The notes under the pieces: model-generated | Databases searched by the model: none | Told to the model about the DNA's origin: nothing | Seen by the model: the letters and a program-made list of their open reading frames with translations, nothing else | Origin: Nannocystis exedens | GTDB lineage: Bacteria; Myxococcota_A; Polyangia; Nannocystales; Nannocystaceae | Length of the DNA: 64,000 bases | Assembly: GCF_002343915.1 (NCBI RefSeq) | Contig: NZ_NETK01000001.1 | Span: 10,502,001-10,566,000, forward strand | Direction of reading: 5' to 3' | Position numbers and translations under genes: made by a program | In this document: positions 44,902 to 53,612 of the stretch, piece by piece | Layout of the letters: each line of letters starts with the position of its first letter | Position numbering within the stretch: position 1 is the stretch's first letter

Positions 44902-46932
44902 TCAGAACGTCGTCATGAACGCGGCGCCGTACGAGAACAGGTGCAGCTCGCCCGATGTGTCGGTGCGGGCGGCGACCAGGTGATCCTGACCGCTGCCGAG
45001 GGGGGCCACGATGGCGGTGTCGGTGACCGCGCTCAGACTCCGCGTCGCGTGGCGGGTGATGGCGCCGAACGGGTCGATCCGCCAGCCGATCATGCGGAAG
45101 TTGCCGGCGTCGTCGCGCATCGCCGAGATGAGGTCGCCGCCGGCGATCGTGGGGGTCGCGTCGTGGGCGGAGGCCTCCCCCGCCGAGATCGTGTCGAGCC
45201 ACGTGATCTGGCCGCTGCCGTCGACCTCCCAGGTGTCCAGGCGCAGGTTCCCGGTGGTGGGCTGTTGCACGCTGGTGACGACGTACTCGGTCAGGCCGAC
45301 CGGCACGGTGTCCACCCGGACCGAGTCCGCCCCGACGAGCGTGACGAACGTGTCGGCCCAGGTGACGCCGCCGGCCGCCGGGACCTCGAAGCTCCGCACC
45401 ACGAGCAGCCCCCCGGTCGTGATCTCGGCCGTCACGACCCCGTCGAAGCCGGAAGTCACCGTGGTGATCGCCACGTCGTCGATCGCCCCGCCGGCGCCGG
45501 TGCCGTTGGGGTCGCGGGTGATGTTGAGCCCCGAGTCGACGTGGTAGTCGATGACCTTGAGGTTGCCCGCGCTGTCCTCGATCGCCGCCACGTAGCCGTC
45601 ATGCGCCGGCGACCTGGTCGTCTCGACGCGGAAGACGGCGGGCTCGCTCAGCTCCTTGCCGTCCTGGCGCACGATCTGCCCGGTGGTCGACGAGACGGTG
45701 TAGGGGATGTGCTTGAGGTCGCCGTTGCTGCCGCGGATCGAGACCACGACGTCGCGCGTGCTCCGCGGGCGGGCCACCGCGGCGTCGAGCACCGAACCCT
45801 CGTTCACGGTGTACTGGTCGGTGATGGTGCCGCCCGTCTCGAGCTTGTACGAGCGCAGGCGGAGGGCGCCGCCGCTCTGGTACACCAGCAGGTCGCCGTT
45901 CGCGTGGGTCGTGAAGTGGAGGTCGGTGGCCGCCACGTCGTAATCGTTGTGGTCCTGCTGGGCCCCGATCCCGTCGGGCAGGAAGCAATAGGGACGGCCC
46001 GGGATCCACTCGTTTTCGCCGATCTCGAACCACGGCTCGAGCGGGTTGTCGGCCGCCAGCGGATCCCAGCCGGCGATGGTCACGTCCACGGATTCGCACA
46101 TCTGCTCCCAGCCCTCGACGAATTCGATCTCCTCGCTCGGCCCCTCGCAGGGGCGCGAGAATGCGTCGTACGAGAACGGCTTGACGTGCATGTGCAGGTG
46201 CGGCCCGTCGGAAGCCCCCGAGTGCCCCACTCGGCCCAGGAAGTCGCCCTTCTTCACCGGCACCGGGGTCGGCAGGATGGTGCTGGTGATCATGCCGTCC
46301 CACGTCCCGCCGAGCGAGCACTGCTTCGACAGGTCGTCGGGCCAGCCGTCGAGGTCGGCGTCGCGATTCGCGGGCAGCGGACACAGCGACGACGGGATGC
46401 TGTCGACGTCGAGGTGCGCGAGATAGACGATGTAGTCGCCGTCGGCGTTGCGGATCTGGAGATGGTTGCCGCCGATCATCGGCGAAGGATCGGCGGTCCC
46501 GTCGTTGTTGAAGTCGTAGTCGACGCCGGGGGCCGGCTTGTTGGGCGTGGTGCGCCAGCAAGCGATGATCTCGCCGTCCTCGGGCGCGTACAGCGGCGCG
46601 CCGAAGATGAGGGCGTGCTCGTTGGCGGTCCCGGAGGTGCCGCTCTCGTAGCGCGACCATTGCGAGCCGCTGAATGCGGCGGCGTGGAAGTCGATGGCCC
46701 AGCTGTTGTGGCCGTAGTCGAAGCCGGTGTGGCCGGTGGCCCGGAAATAGGCGCCGTTGGGCAAGGAGTCGCCGCGGGCCGGGAACGCGACCGGATAGGC
46801 GTGAGCGTCGGCGGCCAGGCCCAGGGCGAGCAGCACGACGAGCCCCGCGGAGCTGCGGAGGAGGGGCGAGACGGGCCGCCCGCGGCGAGAGAGGAGAGAA
46901 GGAGTCCTGGTTACGAGCTTGGAGATGGTCAT
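44902..46932 (-). CDS. Exported M23-family peptidase with C-terminal repeat domain
   Basis: A 676-residue secreted protein. ATG 46932 gives an Arg-rich N-terminus and a hydrophobic stretch (SSAGLVVLLALGLAADAHA) ending in a signal peptidase site. The M23 (lysostaphin-type) zinc site is present: ATGHTGFDYG (His and Asp of HxxxD) and DGPHLHMHV (HxH), about 200 residues apart, because a long insert including DYDFNNDGTADPSPMIGG lies between. Residues 380-676 hold repeated units of about 60 residues with a pattern '..VRSF/DTWEVDGSG.I.W.DT', possibly a cell-wall- or surface-binding region. It probably cuts peptidoglycan cross-links of self or prey. Starts upstream in frame would precede the signal. 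An A9 tract (minus strand) lies near 47044-47052 upstream. Confidence 0.9.
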   Translation of the reverse strand: MTISKLVTRTPSLLSRRGRPVSPLLRSSAGLVVLLALGLAADAHAYPVAFPARGDSLPNGAYFRATGHTGFDYGHNSWAIDFHAAAFSGSQWSRYESGTSGTANEHALIFGAPLYAPEDGEIIACWRTTPNKPAPGVDYDFNNDGTADPSPMIGGNHLQIRNADGDYIVYLAHLDVDSIPSSLCPLPANRDADLDGWPDDLSKQCSLGGTWDGMITSTILPTPVPVKKGDFLGRVGHSGASDGPHLHMHVKPFSYDAFSRPCEGPSEEIEFVEGWEQMCESVDVTIAGWDPLAADNPLEPWFEIGENEWIPGRPYCFLPDGIGAQQDHNDYDVAATDLHFTTHANGDLLVYQSGGALRLRSYKLETGGTITDQYTVNEGSVLDAAVARPRSTRDVVVSIRGSNGDLKHIPYTVSSTTGQIVRQDGKELSEPAVFRVETTRSPAHDGYVAAIEDSAGNLKVIDYHVDSGLNITRDPNGTGAGGAIDDVAITTVTSGFDGVVTAEITTGGLLVVRSFEVPAAGGVTWADTFVTLVGADSVRVDTVPVGLTEYVVTSVQQPTTGNLRLDTWEVDGSGQITWLDTISAGEASAHDATPTIAGGDLISAMRDDAGNFRMIGWRIDPFGAITRHATRSLSAVTDTAIVAPLGSGQDHLVAARTDTSGELHLFSYGAAFMTTF

Positions 46933-47115
46933 GAGATGAGAGCGCTGTGCTTCGGGCCGCGCAGTCGCGCGGCCACGCTCGGCGACCAGCGTCGCCGTCC
47001 CATGCGTAGTGCGAGCACCCCGAGGCTTGGTTCGCGGGGCCGTCGATTTTTTTTTCGAGCGGTGGCGCTCCGGCCTGGTCCCCGGATCGGCGAGCGACAC
47101 GGCGCCCGCGTCCTG

Positions 47116-47541
47116 TCAGCGGCGGTCCCTGGCCATGGCCTGGAGGTTGGCGCGCCTGGCCTCGTGGGCGCAATCGGGGCACCAGGTGTGCTGATCGCGG
47201 ACGGCGCTCGGGCGGGCCCACCAGCGGTGGCCCTCGCCGCACTCCCACTGGAGGTGGGTGTGGCGGTCGACGTATTTCTTCGAAATACAGCTGCCGCCGT
47301 GGGCGGCGGCCATGCGCTGCATCTCGGCGATGCCGAGGCGGGTGTCGGCGCATCGCGGGCACCAGCGATCGTCGAGGATGTCGCCGCTGGCGCGGAGCCA
47401 CTCGTGGCCCTGCGCGCAGCGCCAGCGCAGCTTCTTGCGCGATCGGAGGTCGCGCTCGCCGAGCAGGGCGCCGCCGCGGCGGGCGGCGATCTCGCGGACG
47501 GCGGCGATCCAGCGTGAGCGTGCGACGAACCGCGTCGTCAC
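47116..47541 (-). CDS. Double zinc-ribbon protein
   Basis: A 141-residue protein with two copies of a zinc-ribbon/treble-clef unit: WRCAQGHEWLRASG...RWCPRC (residues 39-65) and WECGEGHRWWARPS...TWCPDC (residues 99-123). Each copy supplies Cys-x2-Gly-His and Cys-Pro-x-Cys. Between them, GIAEMQRMAAAHGGSCIS resembles the start of each unit, so the protein is a duplication. Similar modules occur in DNA-binding or nuclease-associated proteins; alone they suggest nucleic-acid binding. The start at ATG 47541 is the first available. No partner gene is obvious. Confidence 0.8.
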   Translation of the reverse strand: MTTRFVARSRWIAAVREIAARRGGALLGERDLRSRKKLRWRCAQGHEWLRASGDILDDRWCPRCADTRLGIAEMQRMAAAHGGSCISKKYVDRHTHLQWECGEGHRWWARPSAVRDQHTWCPDCAHEARRANLQAMARDRR

Positions 47542-47713
47542 GAGCTCGGCTTCGCGGGGCTACCAAGCACCTCGGAGGTTCGAGGATGGACGACGACGAG
47601 AACTTGGAAGAGCGGGGAGCCCTGCTCGCGGGGGTGCCGGGGGGGCGCAGTGCCCATCTGCCTGATCGGAGCGTCCGCGAGAGCGCGTGGTACCCTCGGC
47701 CGACGCGGGCACG

Positions 47714-48290
47714 ATGCGGAACCATGTCGAGAGGTTGAAGGCCGCGGTGCTCCCGGCACTGCTGGGGTGCGAGGCGGGTCCGCAGGCGGCCCCCGCCGTC
47801 CCGGTGTCGGCTGCGCTCCCGGCCGAGGTGGACGGCGCGATCGCGGTGCACCCGATCACGGGATCGGCGCCGTGCGCCTGGGGATGTCGGCGAGCGAGGT
47901 GCGCGCCGCCGTGCGGCTCCAGCGTCACCCGAAGAGCTCGGGGCTCACGACGCTCCCTTACTCGCTCCACGGGAGCCCGAGAGGGCACGTGCAGGGCATC
48001 GCGGCGTCGTCACTCGCTCCACCCAGGACTTTCGCGTCGGTGAGGCGCGGATCTCGGCAGGGGCCAACCTCGCGCAAGCCGTCGCGGCGCTCGGGGATGG
48101 CGTCGATCGTTCCGACGACATCGAGAAGAACTTCGAGTGCAGGACAGGCGCCGTGCGGGTCACGAAGGGCCCCAACTTTCCCGGCGAAGCGTGGCTCACG
48201 GTGGGCTCGCGGTTCGTCGGCGAGATGACGCCCGCGCAGGTGATGGCGCAACACTCGGTCCTTGCGCGCGTCATCCCGGCGAGCGCCGTC
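47714..48290 (+). pseudogene. Frameshifted small lipoprotein
   Basis: Three frames in order give one protein-like sequence. First, ATG 47714: MRNHVERLKAAVLPALLGCE, a lipoprotein signal, then AAPAVPVSAALPAEVDGAIA up to about 47855. Second, from about 47862: HGIGAVRLGMSASEVRAAV, a motif common in exported proteins of this type, up to about 48015. Third, from about 48020: TQDFRVGEARISAGANLAQA, then GAVRVTKGPNFPGEAWLTVG up to about 48290. At least two frameshifts break it. The end is not clear. Function unknown. Confidence 0.6.
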
Positions 48291-48761
48291 GGGCGGGCTC
48301 GTGAGCGCTCCCACGCACGCCGCAACTGCCCGTGCTGCTGCGCTCGGGGGTCCAGCCCGGTGGCCCTCGCACGCCTCAAGCGCCCTCGCGAGCGAGTCTG
48401 CAGCGTCGGCAAGTCGCGGGACTCGCAGAACCGGGCTCTGCGGGCCGCCTCGCTCCGCGTCGCGCTGTGCGGGGAGTGCGTGAGGTGCCCCGCGGCCCGG
48501 GCGTCGAGGCGTGCTTCACGGGAGCTTTTTCAGGCGGACTTGGCGTGAGGCGGCCCGCGGTGCGGCGCCTCCGGTGGCGCGCCGGTGTCGCCGGCGACCC
48601 GCAGGACGACGGGGGGGCGGCGGCGTGACCCTCGGCGGTCGGGCGCGTAGCTGTCCCTCGGGCCAGTTTTCGTGGCGGCGGAGCGACCGCCCCGGCGGGG
48701 TTCGCGGGCGCTTCCCCTCCGGGCGGGAACGCGCTAGCTAGCGTGCCCGACGCGGAGGCCC
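48291..48761. other. Region without a supported gene upstream of carAB
   Basis: The open frames here are Arg/Ala/Ser-rich shadows following the decayed lipoprotein. The last 40 bases hold the palindrome GCTAGCTAGC (48733-48742) and GCGGAGG (48752-48758), the ribosome site of carA. The carAB promoter should lie here, but no clear -35/-10 is visible. Confidence 0.4.
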
Positions 48762-49988
48762 ATGGCTGCAGCTTTGTCGAGGATCGACCCACCGAGCACC
48801 CCGGGCCTCTTGGCGCTGGCCGACGGGACCCTGTTCCGCGGCCGCGCGCTCGCGGCCGAGGGGCGGACGTGCGGCGAGGTGGTGTTCAACACGGCGATGA
48901 CCGGATACCAGGAGGTCGTCACCGACCCGAGCTATCACCAGCAGATCGTGACGCTGACGGCGGCGCACGTCGGGGTGGTCGGGGTCAACCCGGACGACGA
49001 GGAAGGTCGCGGGCCGCAGGTCGCCGGGCTGGTGGTCCGCGACGCGCCGCGCACGTTCGCGTCGTGGCGCGGGCGCGAGGACCTCGGCACGTACCTGCGC
49101 CGCGCGGGGGTGGTGGCGGTGGCCGACATCGACACGCGCCGACTGACGCACCTGCTGCGCGAGCGCGGGGCGATGGCCGGCTGCATCGCCGCCGGCGAGG
49201 CGGCCCGCGACGAGGCGGCCTGCGTGGCGGCGGCCCGGGCGTTCCCGGGGCTGCAGGGGGCGGCGCTGGCCGAGGCGGTCAGCCTGCCCGAGCCGGCCGG
49301 CTGGGCGGCGGGCTCGGTCCGCTGGCTGGGCGGACATGTCCAGAAGGGCAGGTCAGACGGGACAGGTCTCGCTGGGCAGGCTCTCGAGGACATGTCTGAA
49401 GGGCTAGCCGGCCACGTGGTGGCGTTCGACTTCGGGGTTAAGCGCAACATCCTGCGGCTGCTGGTCGACCGCGGGCTGCGGGTGACGGTGGTGCCGGCGG
49501 CGACGACGGCGGCCCAGGCGCTGGCGCTGCGGCCCGACGGGATCTTCCTGTCGAACGGGCCGGGCGACCCGGAGCCGCTGCAGGCCCAGCAGGCGGCGAT
49601 CCGCGAGCTGGTGGCGGCGGGGCTGCCGGTGTTCGGCATCTGCCTCGGGCACCAGCTGCTGTGCCTGGCGCTCGGGGCCCGCACGTTCAAGATGAAGTTC
49701 GGCCACCACGGGGCCAACCACCCGGTGCGCGAGCTGGCGACGGGGCGGGTGCTGATCACGAGCCAGAACCACGGGTTCGCGGCCGACCCGGCGACGCTGC
49801 CGCCGGCGCTGCGGCCGACGCACGTGTCGCTGTTCGACGGGTCGCTGCAGGGGGTCGAGCTGGCGGGCCGGCCGGTGTTCTCGTTCCAGGGCCACCCGGA
49901 GGCGTCGCCGGGGCCGCGCGAGCTGGCTGGTCTTTTCGACAGGTTCGCCCGCGAGGTGGTCGCGGGCCGGGCCGCGAGGGGGGTGTGA
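48762..49988 (+). CDS. carA: Carbamoyl-phosphate synthase small subunit
   Basis: A 408-residue glutamine amidotransferase subunit that hands ammonia to CarB for carbamoyl phosphate, used by AOTCase in this window and by pyrimidine synthesis. The N-terminal domain has GEVVFNTAMTGYQEVVTDPSY. The class I GATase domain has VVAFDFGVKRNILRLL, GPGDPEPL, the nucleophile Cys in VFGICLGHQLLCLALG, and FSFQGHPEASPGP with the His-Glu pair. GCGGAGG precedes ATG 48762. Between the two domains, at residues about 190-217, is an odd linker (GHVQKGRSDGTGLAGQALED) encoded by repeat-family elements. carB starts one base after the stop. Confidence 0.97.
   Translation: MAAALSRIDPPSTPGLLALADGTLFRGRALAAEGRTCGEVVFNTAMTGYQEVVTDPSYHQQIVTLTAAHVGVVGVNPDDEEGRGPQVAGLVVRDAPRTFASWRGREDLGTYLRRAGVVAVADIDTRRLTHLLRERGAMAGCIAAGEAARDEAACVAAARAFPGLQGAALAEAVSLPEPAGWAAGSVRWLGGHVQKGRSDGTGLAGQALEDMSEGLAGHVVAFDFGVKRNILRLLVDRGLRVTVVPAATTAAQALALRPDGIFLSNGPGDPEPLQAQQAAIRELVAAGLPVFGICLGHQLLCLALGARTFKMKFGHHGANHPVRELATGRVLITSQNHGFAADPATLPPALRPTHVSLFDGSLQGVELAGRPVFSFQGHPEASPGPRELAGLFDRFAREVVAGRAARGV
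49331..49412. repeat. In-frame hairpin repeats in the carA interdomain linker
   Basis: GGACATGTCCAGAAGGGCAGG (about 49332-49352), then GACGGGACAGGTC and GAGGACATGTCTGAAGGGC (about 49386-49405). They encode GHVQKGRSDGTGLAGQALEDMSEGLAGH between the CarA N-terminal and GATase domains, adding about 20 residues to a flexible joint while keeping the frame. Confidence 0.8.
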
Positions 49989-49989
49989 G

Positions 49990-52900
49990 ATGCCCAAAAG
50001 GACAGATCTGAAGTCGATCCTGATCCTCGGCGCGGGGCCGATCGTGATCGGCCAGGCGTGCGAGTTCGACTACTCGGGGGTGCAGGCCTGCAAGGCGCTG
50101 CGCGCCGAGGGCTACCGGGTGGTGCTGGTCAACTCGAACCCCGCGACGATCATGACCGACCCCGAGACGGCCGACGCGGTCTACATCGAGCCGGTCGAGT
50201 GGGAGACGGTGGCCAGGATCCTCGAGCGGGAGCGGCCCGACGCGCTGCTGCCGACGATGGGCGGGCAGACGGCGCTGAACTGCGCGCTCGACCTGTTCCG
50301 CAACGGGGTGCTGCAGCGGCTGGGGGTCGAGCTGATCGGGGCGAAGGTCGAGGCGATCGAGAAGGCCGAGGACCGCGAGCTGTTCAGCAAGGCGATGCGT
50401 TCGATCGGGCTCGAGATGCCGCAGGCGGTGTTCTGCCGCTCGGTGGCGGAGGCGCTGCAGGCGGCCGAGTCGGTCGGCTTCCCGGCGATCGTGCGCCCGT
50501 CGTTCACGCTCGGCGGGACCGGCGGCGGGATCGCCGGCGACGCGAGCGAGCTGGCGGCGATCGCGGCCCGCGGGATCGAGGCCAGCCCGATCGGCCAGAT
50601 CCTGGTCGAGCAGTCGGTGCTCGGCTGGAAAGAGTTCGAGATGGAGGTGGTCCGCGACCGCGCCGACAACTGCGTGATCGTGTGCGCGATCGAGAACCTC
50701 GATCCGATGGGGGTCCACACCGGCGACTCGATCACGGTGGCGCCGGCGCTGACGCTGACCGACAAGGAGTACCAGCGCATGCGCGAGGCGTCGTTCGCGG
50801 TGATCCGCGAGATCGGCGTCGAGACCGGCGGCTCGAACGTGCAGTTCGCGATCGACCCGCGGACCGGCCGCATGGTGGTGATCGAGATGAACCCGCGGGT
50901 GTCTCGCAGCTCGGCGCTGGCCAGCAAGGCGACCGGGTTCCCGATCGCCAAGGTCGCCGCGCGCCTGGCCGTCGGCTACACGCTCGACGAGCTCGGCAAC
51001 GAGATCACGCGGGTGACGCCGGCGTCGTTCGAGCCGGCGATCGACTACGTGGTGGTGAAGTGCCCGCGCTTCGCGTTCGAGAAGTTCAAGGGCGCGCAGA
51101 CCCGGCTCGGCACGCAGATGAAGTCGGTCGGCGAGGTGATGGCGATCGGACGCACGTTCCAGGAGGCGCTGCAGAAGGCGCTCCGCGGGCTCGAGATCGG
51201 GGCGGCGGGGCTCGAGCGGCGCGGGCCCGAGCTCGACGAGCCGGGGTTGACGGCGGCGCTGGCCGAGCCGGGGCCGGAGCGGCTGTTCGCGGTGGCGGAG
51301 GCGCTGCGGCGCGGCTGGCCCAAGGGACAGGTCGAGCGCCTGACCGGGATCGACGCGTGGTTCGTCGACCAGCTGGCGGAGCTGGTCGAGGTCGAGCTGG
51401 CGCTCGCGGGTCGCTCGCTGGTCGAGCTCGACGCGGGGCGGATGCGGGCGCTCAAGCGGATGGGCTTCTCCGACCGCCGGATCGGCCAGCTGCTGCAGGT
51501 GAAGGAGGCGGCGGTGCGCGAGCGCCGGCAGGCGCTCGGGGTGCGGCCGGTGTTCCTCCGCGTCGACACGTGCGCGGCCGAGTTCGCGTCGGAGACGCCG
51601 TATCTGTACTCGAGCTACGAGGAGCAGTGCGAGGCCCGGCCGACGACGCGCGAGAAGGTGATGATCCTCGGCGCGGGGCCGAACCGGATCGGGCAAGGGA
51701 TCGAGTTCGACTACTGCTGCGTCCACGCGGCGCTGGCGCTGCGCGAGGCGGGGGTCGAGACGATCATGGTCAACTGCAACCCGGAGACGGTGTCGACCGA
51801 CTACGACACGGCCGACCGGCTGTACTTCGAGCCGCTGACGCTCGAGGACGTGCTCGAGGTGATCGCGGTCGAGCAGCCGCGCGGGGTGATCGTGCAGCTC
51901 GGCGGGCAGACGCCGCTGAAGCTGGCCCGCGGGCTCGAGGCGGCGGGGGTGCCGATCCTCGGGACGTCGCCGGACGCGATCGACGTGGCGGAGGACCGGG
52001 CCCGGTTCCAGGCGCTGCTGCACGAGCTCGGGCTGAAGCAGCCCGACAACGCGACGGCGACGACGATGCCCGAGGCGCTGGCCAAGGCGGAGGCGCTCGG
52101 GTTCCCGCTGGTGGTCCGGCCGTCGTACGTGCTCGGCGGGCGGGCGATGGCGATCGCGCGCTCCCAGGCGGAGCTGGAAGGGTACCTGGCGGAGGCGTTC
52201 GCGGCGGCGGAGGAGCAGCCGGTGCTGCTCGACCGTTACCTCCGAGACGCGATCGAGGTCGACGTCGACGCGCTGGCCGATCGGACAGACGTGGTGATCG
52301 GCGGGGTGATGGAGCACATCGAGCAGGCCGGGGTCCACTCGGGCGACTCGGCGTGCGCGCTGCCGCCGTACTCGCTGCCGCCGGCGATCCAGGCGGAGAT
52401 CCGGCGCCAGACGGTGGCGCTGGCGCGGGCGCTCGGGGTGGTCGGGCTGATGAACGTGCAGTTCGCGGTGGCCGGCGGCGAGGTCTTCGTGCTCGAGGTG
52501 AACCCGCGCGCGGCCCGGACGGTGCCGTTCGTGGCCAAGGCGACGGGGCGCCCGCTGGCGAAGCTGGCGGCCCGGGTGATGGCCGGGGCGACGCTGCGCG
52601 AGCTCGGGGTGACGGAGGAGCGGCTGCCGACGATGGCGAGCGTGAAGGAGGCGGTGCTGCCGTTCCGCCGCTTCCCCGGCGCAGACCCGATGCTCGGGCC
52701 GGAGATGAAGTCGACCGGCGAGGTGATGGGCAGCGGCGAGAGCTTCGCCGAGGCCTACGCGAAGGCGCAGCTCGGGGCGGGGGTGCGGCTGCCGCTGCAG
52801 GGGCGCGTGGCGCTCGAGGTGGCCGACGAGGACGCGCCCGGGCTGGTGGCGGTGGCCGACCACCTGCGGCTGCTCGGGTTCGAGGTGCTGGCCGGGGCGG

Positions 52901-53139
52901 CGACGGCCGAGGCGCTGGCGGGGCTCGGCTACCCGATCGGGCGGGTCGACGCCGAGCTCGACGGCGTGACGCTGGCCCTGGCCTCGGGGACAGGCGCGGC
53001 CGGCCTGCGGGCGGCGGCGACCGGGCGCAAGATCCCGTGCTACACGACGATCGCCGGGCTGGCCGCGGGGGCGCGGGCGATCCAGCGGATGCGCGAAGGG
53101 CCGCTGCCGCCGCGGGCGCTGGCCGAAGTGGCGGGGTGA
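49990..53139 (+). CDS. carB: Carbamoyl-phosphate synthase large subunit
   Basis: A 1049-residue enzyme assembling carbamoyl phosphate from bicarbonate, ammonia and 2 ATP. It has the usual two homologous synthase halves: ILILGAGPIVIGQACEFDYSG with PSFTLGGTGGGIAG and EMNPRVSRSSALASKATG in the first, and MILGAGPNRIGQGIEFDYCC with PSYVLGGRAMAIA and EVNPRAARTVPFVAKATG in the second. The C-terminal MGS-like allosteric domain is short (about 110 residues). ATG 49990 is one base past the carA stop. The first codons (ATGCCCAAAAGGACAGATC) look like a repeat-family element, so the repeat seems to have supplied or adapted the start. Confidence 0.97.
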   Translation: MPKRTDLKSILILGAGPIVIGQACEFDYSGVQACKALRAEGYRVVLVNSNPATIMTDPETADAVYIEPVEWETVARILERERPDALLPTMGGQTALNCALDLFRNGVLQRLGVELIGAKVEAIEKAEDRELFSKAMRSIGLEMPQAVFCRSVAEALQAAESVGFPAIVRPSFTLGGTGGGIAGDASELAAIAARGIEASPIGQILVEQSVLGWKEFEMEVVRDRADNCVIVCAIENLDPMGVHTGDSITVAPALTLTDKEYQRMREASFAVIREIGVETGGSNVQFAIDPRTGRMVVIEMNPRVSRSSALASKATGFPIAKVAARLAVGYTLDELGNEITRVTPASFEPAIDYVVVKCPRFAFEKFKGAQTRLGTQMKSVGEVMAIGRTFQEALQKALRGLEIGAAGLERRGPELDEPGLTAALAEPGPERLFAVAEALRRGWPKGQVERLTGIDAWFVDQLAELVEVELALAGRSLVELDAGRMRALKRMGFSDRRIGQLLQVKEAAVRERRQALGVRPVFLRVDTCAAEFASETPYLYSSYEEQCEARPTTREKVMILGAGPNRIGQGIEFDYCCVHAALALREAGVETIMVNCNPETVSTDYDTADRLYFEPLTLEDVLEVIAVEQPRGVIVQLGGQTPLKLARGLEAAGVPILGTSPDAIDVAEDRARFQALLHELGLKQPDNATATTMPEALAKAEALGFPLVVRPSYVLGGRAMAIARSQAELEGYLAEAFAAAEEQPVLLDRYLRDAIEVDVDALADRTDVVIGGVMEHIEQAGVHSGDSACALPPYSLPPAIQAEIRRQTVALARALGVVGLMNVQFAVAGGEVFVLEVNPRAARTVPFVAKATGRPLAKLAARVMAGATLRELGVTEERLPTMASVKEAVLPFRRFPGADPMLGPEMKSTGEVMGSGESFAEAYAKAQLGAGVRLPLQGRVALEVADEDAPGLVAVADHLRLLGFEVLAGAATAEALAGLGYPIGRVDAELDGVTLALASGTGAAGLRAAATGRKIPCYTTIAGLAAGARAIQRMREGPLPPRALAEVAG

Positions 53140-53149
53140 GGCAGGACGC

Positions 53150-53430
53150 AGGGCCCCCTGTTCGAAGGGACAGGGGGCGTGTCCCCTGTTCGAAGGGGCA
53201 GGGGGCAGGAGCTCCTGCCCGAGGGGACAGGGCGCTTTCCTCTGTTCGAAGGGACAGGGGGCGCTCGCGGGGGATGCTCCGTATGTCCGAAGGAGCAGGT
53301 GGGCCTGTCGAAGCAGCGCGGGCGTCGGTTCCCCGACGCCCGCGCCGCTGCGATGCTCGCCCCCATGGAAGGGACAGGAGGCGCTCGTGGGGCGATGCTT
53401 CGCATGTCTGAAGGGACAGTTGACACCCGC
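53150..53430. repeat. Array of hairpin repeats after carB
   Basis: Some seven elements in 280 bases. CCCCTGTTCGAAGGGACAGGGG-type copies begin near 53155, 53183 and 53231; a GGAGCTCCTGCCCGAGGGGACAGG form lies near 53209. ATGTCCGAAGGAGCAGG is near 53283, ATGGAAGGGACAGGAGG near 53365, and CATGTCTGAAGGGACAG near 53403. Several are followed by GGCGCTCG(C/T)GGGG, so part of the flank is duplicated too. CTGTTCGAAGGGACAG folds with a TTCGAA centre. Spacing is irregular and the units are imperfect, unlike a CRISPR array. It probably terminates carAB. Confidence 0.8.
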
Positions 53431-53612
53431 GGGGGCCGGGGGGACAGAGGGGCTGGCTCTTCGTACATGCAGCGATGGACAGCCTCTCCGGCGAGCGCGG
53501 GCGGGCCGGGGGACGCGGGCGGCCGGCGGGGGGTGCCGGGGGCTGTCGGCGCCCCCGCGGCGGTTCTCGCGGGAAGGTGTATTTTCGCGCGCAGCAGTGG
53601 TATCGGCGAGGG

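Noticed and set aside
47043..47052. T9 tract as a terminator
   Set aside because: It lies on the plus strand, with no plus-strand gene ending there and no stem before it. On the transcribed minus strand it is an A-tract upstream of the M23 gene.
42229..47517. A 1762-codon open frame on the plus strand, opposite the kinase and M23 peptidase genes
   Set aside because: Its product is Val/Ala/Arg/Gly-rich without any motif, and it runs antisense to two well-supported genes. Long stop-free antisense frames are expected at this GC content.
48153..48548. Continuous 131-codon frame as a gene
   Set aside because: Only its first third continues the broken lipoprotein; the rest is Arg/Cys/Ala-rich shadow sequence, so it was treated as part of a pseudogene region.
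53150..53430. CRISPR-like array after carB
   Set aside because: Units are imperfect palindromes at irregular spacing, the spacers are not unique 30-40 mers, and no cas gene is nearby.
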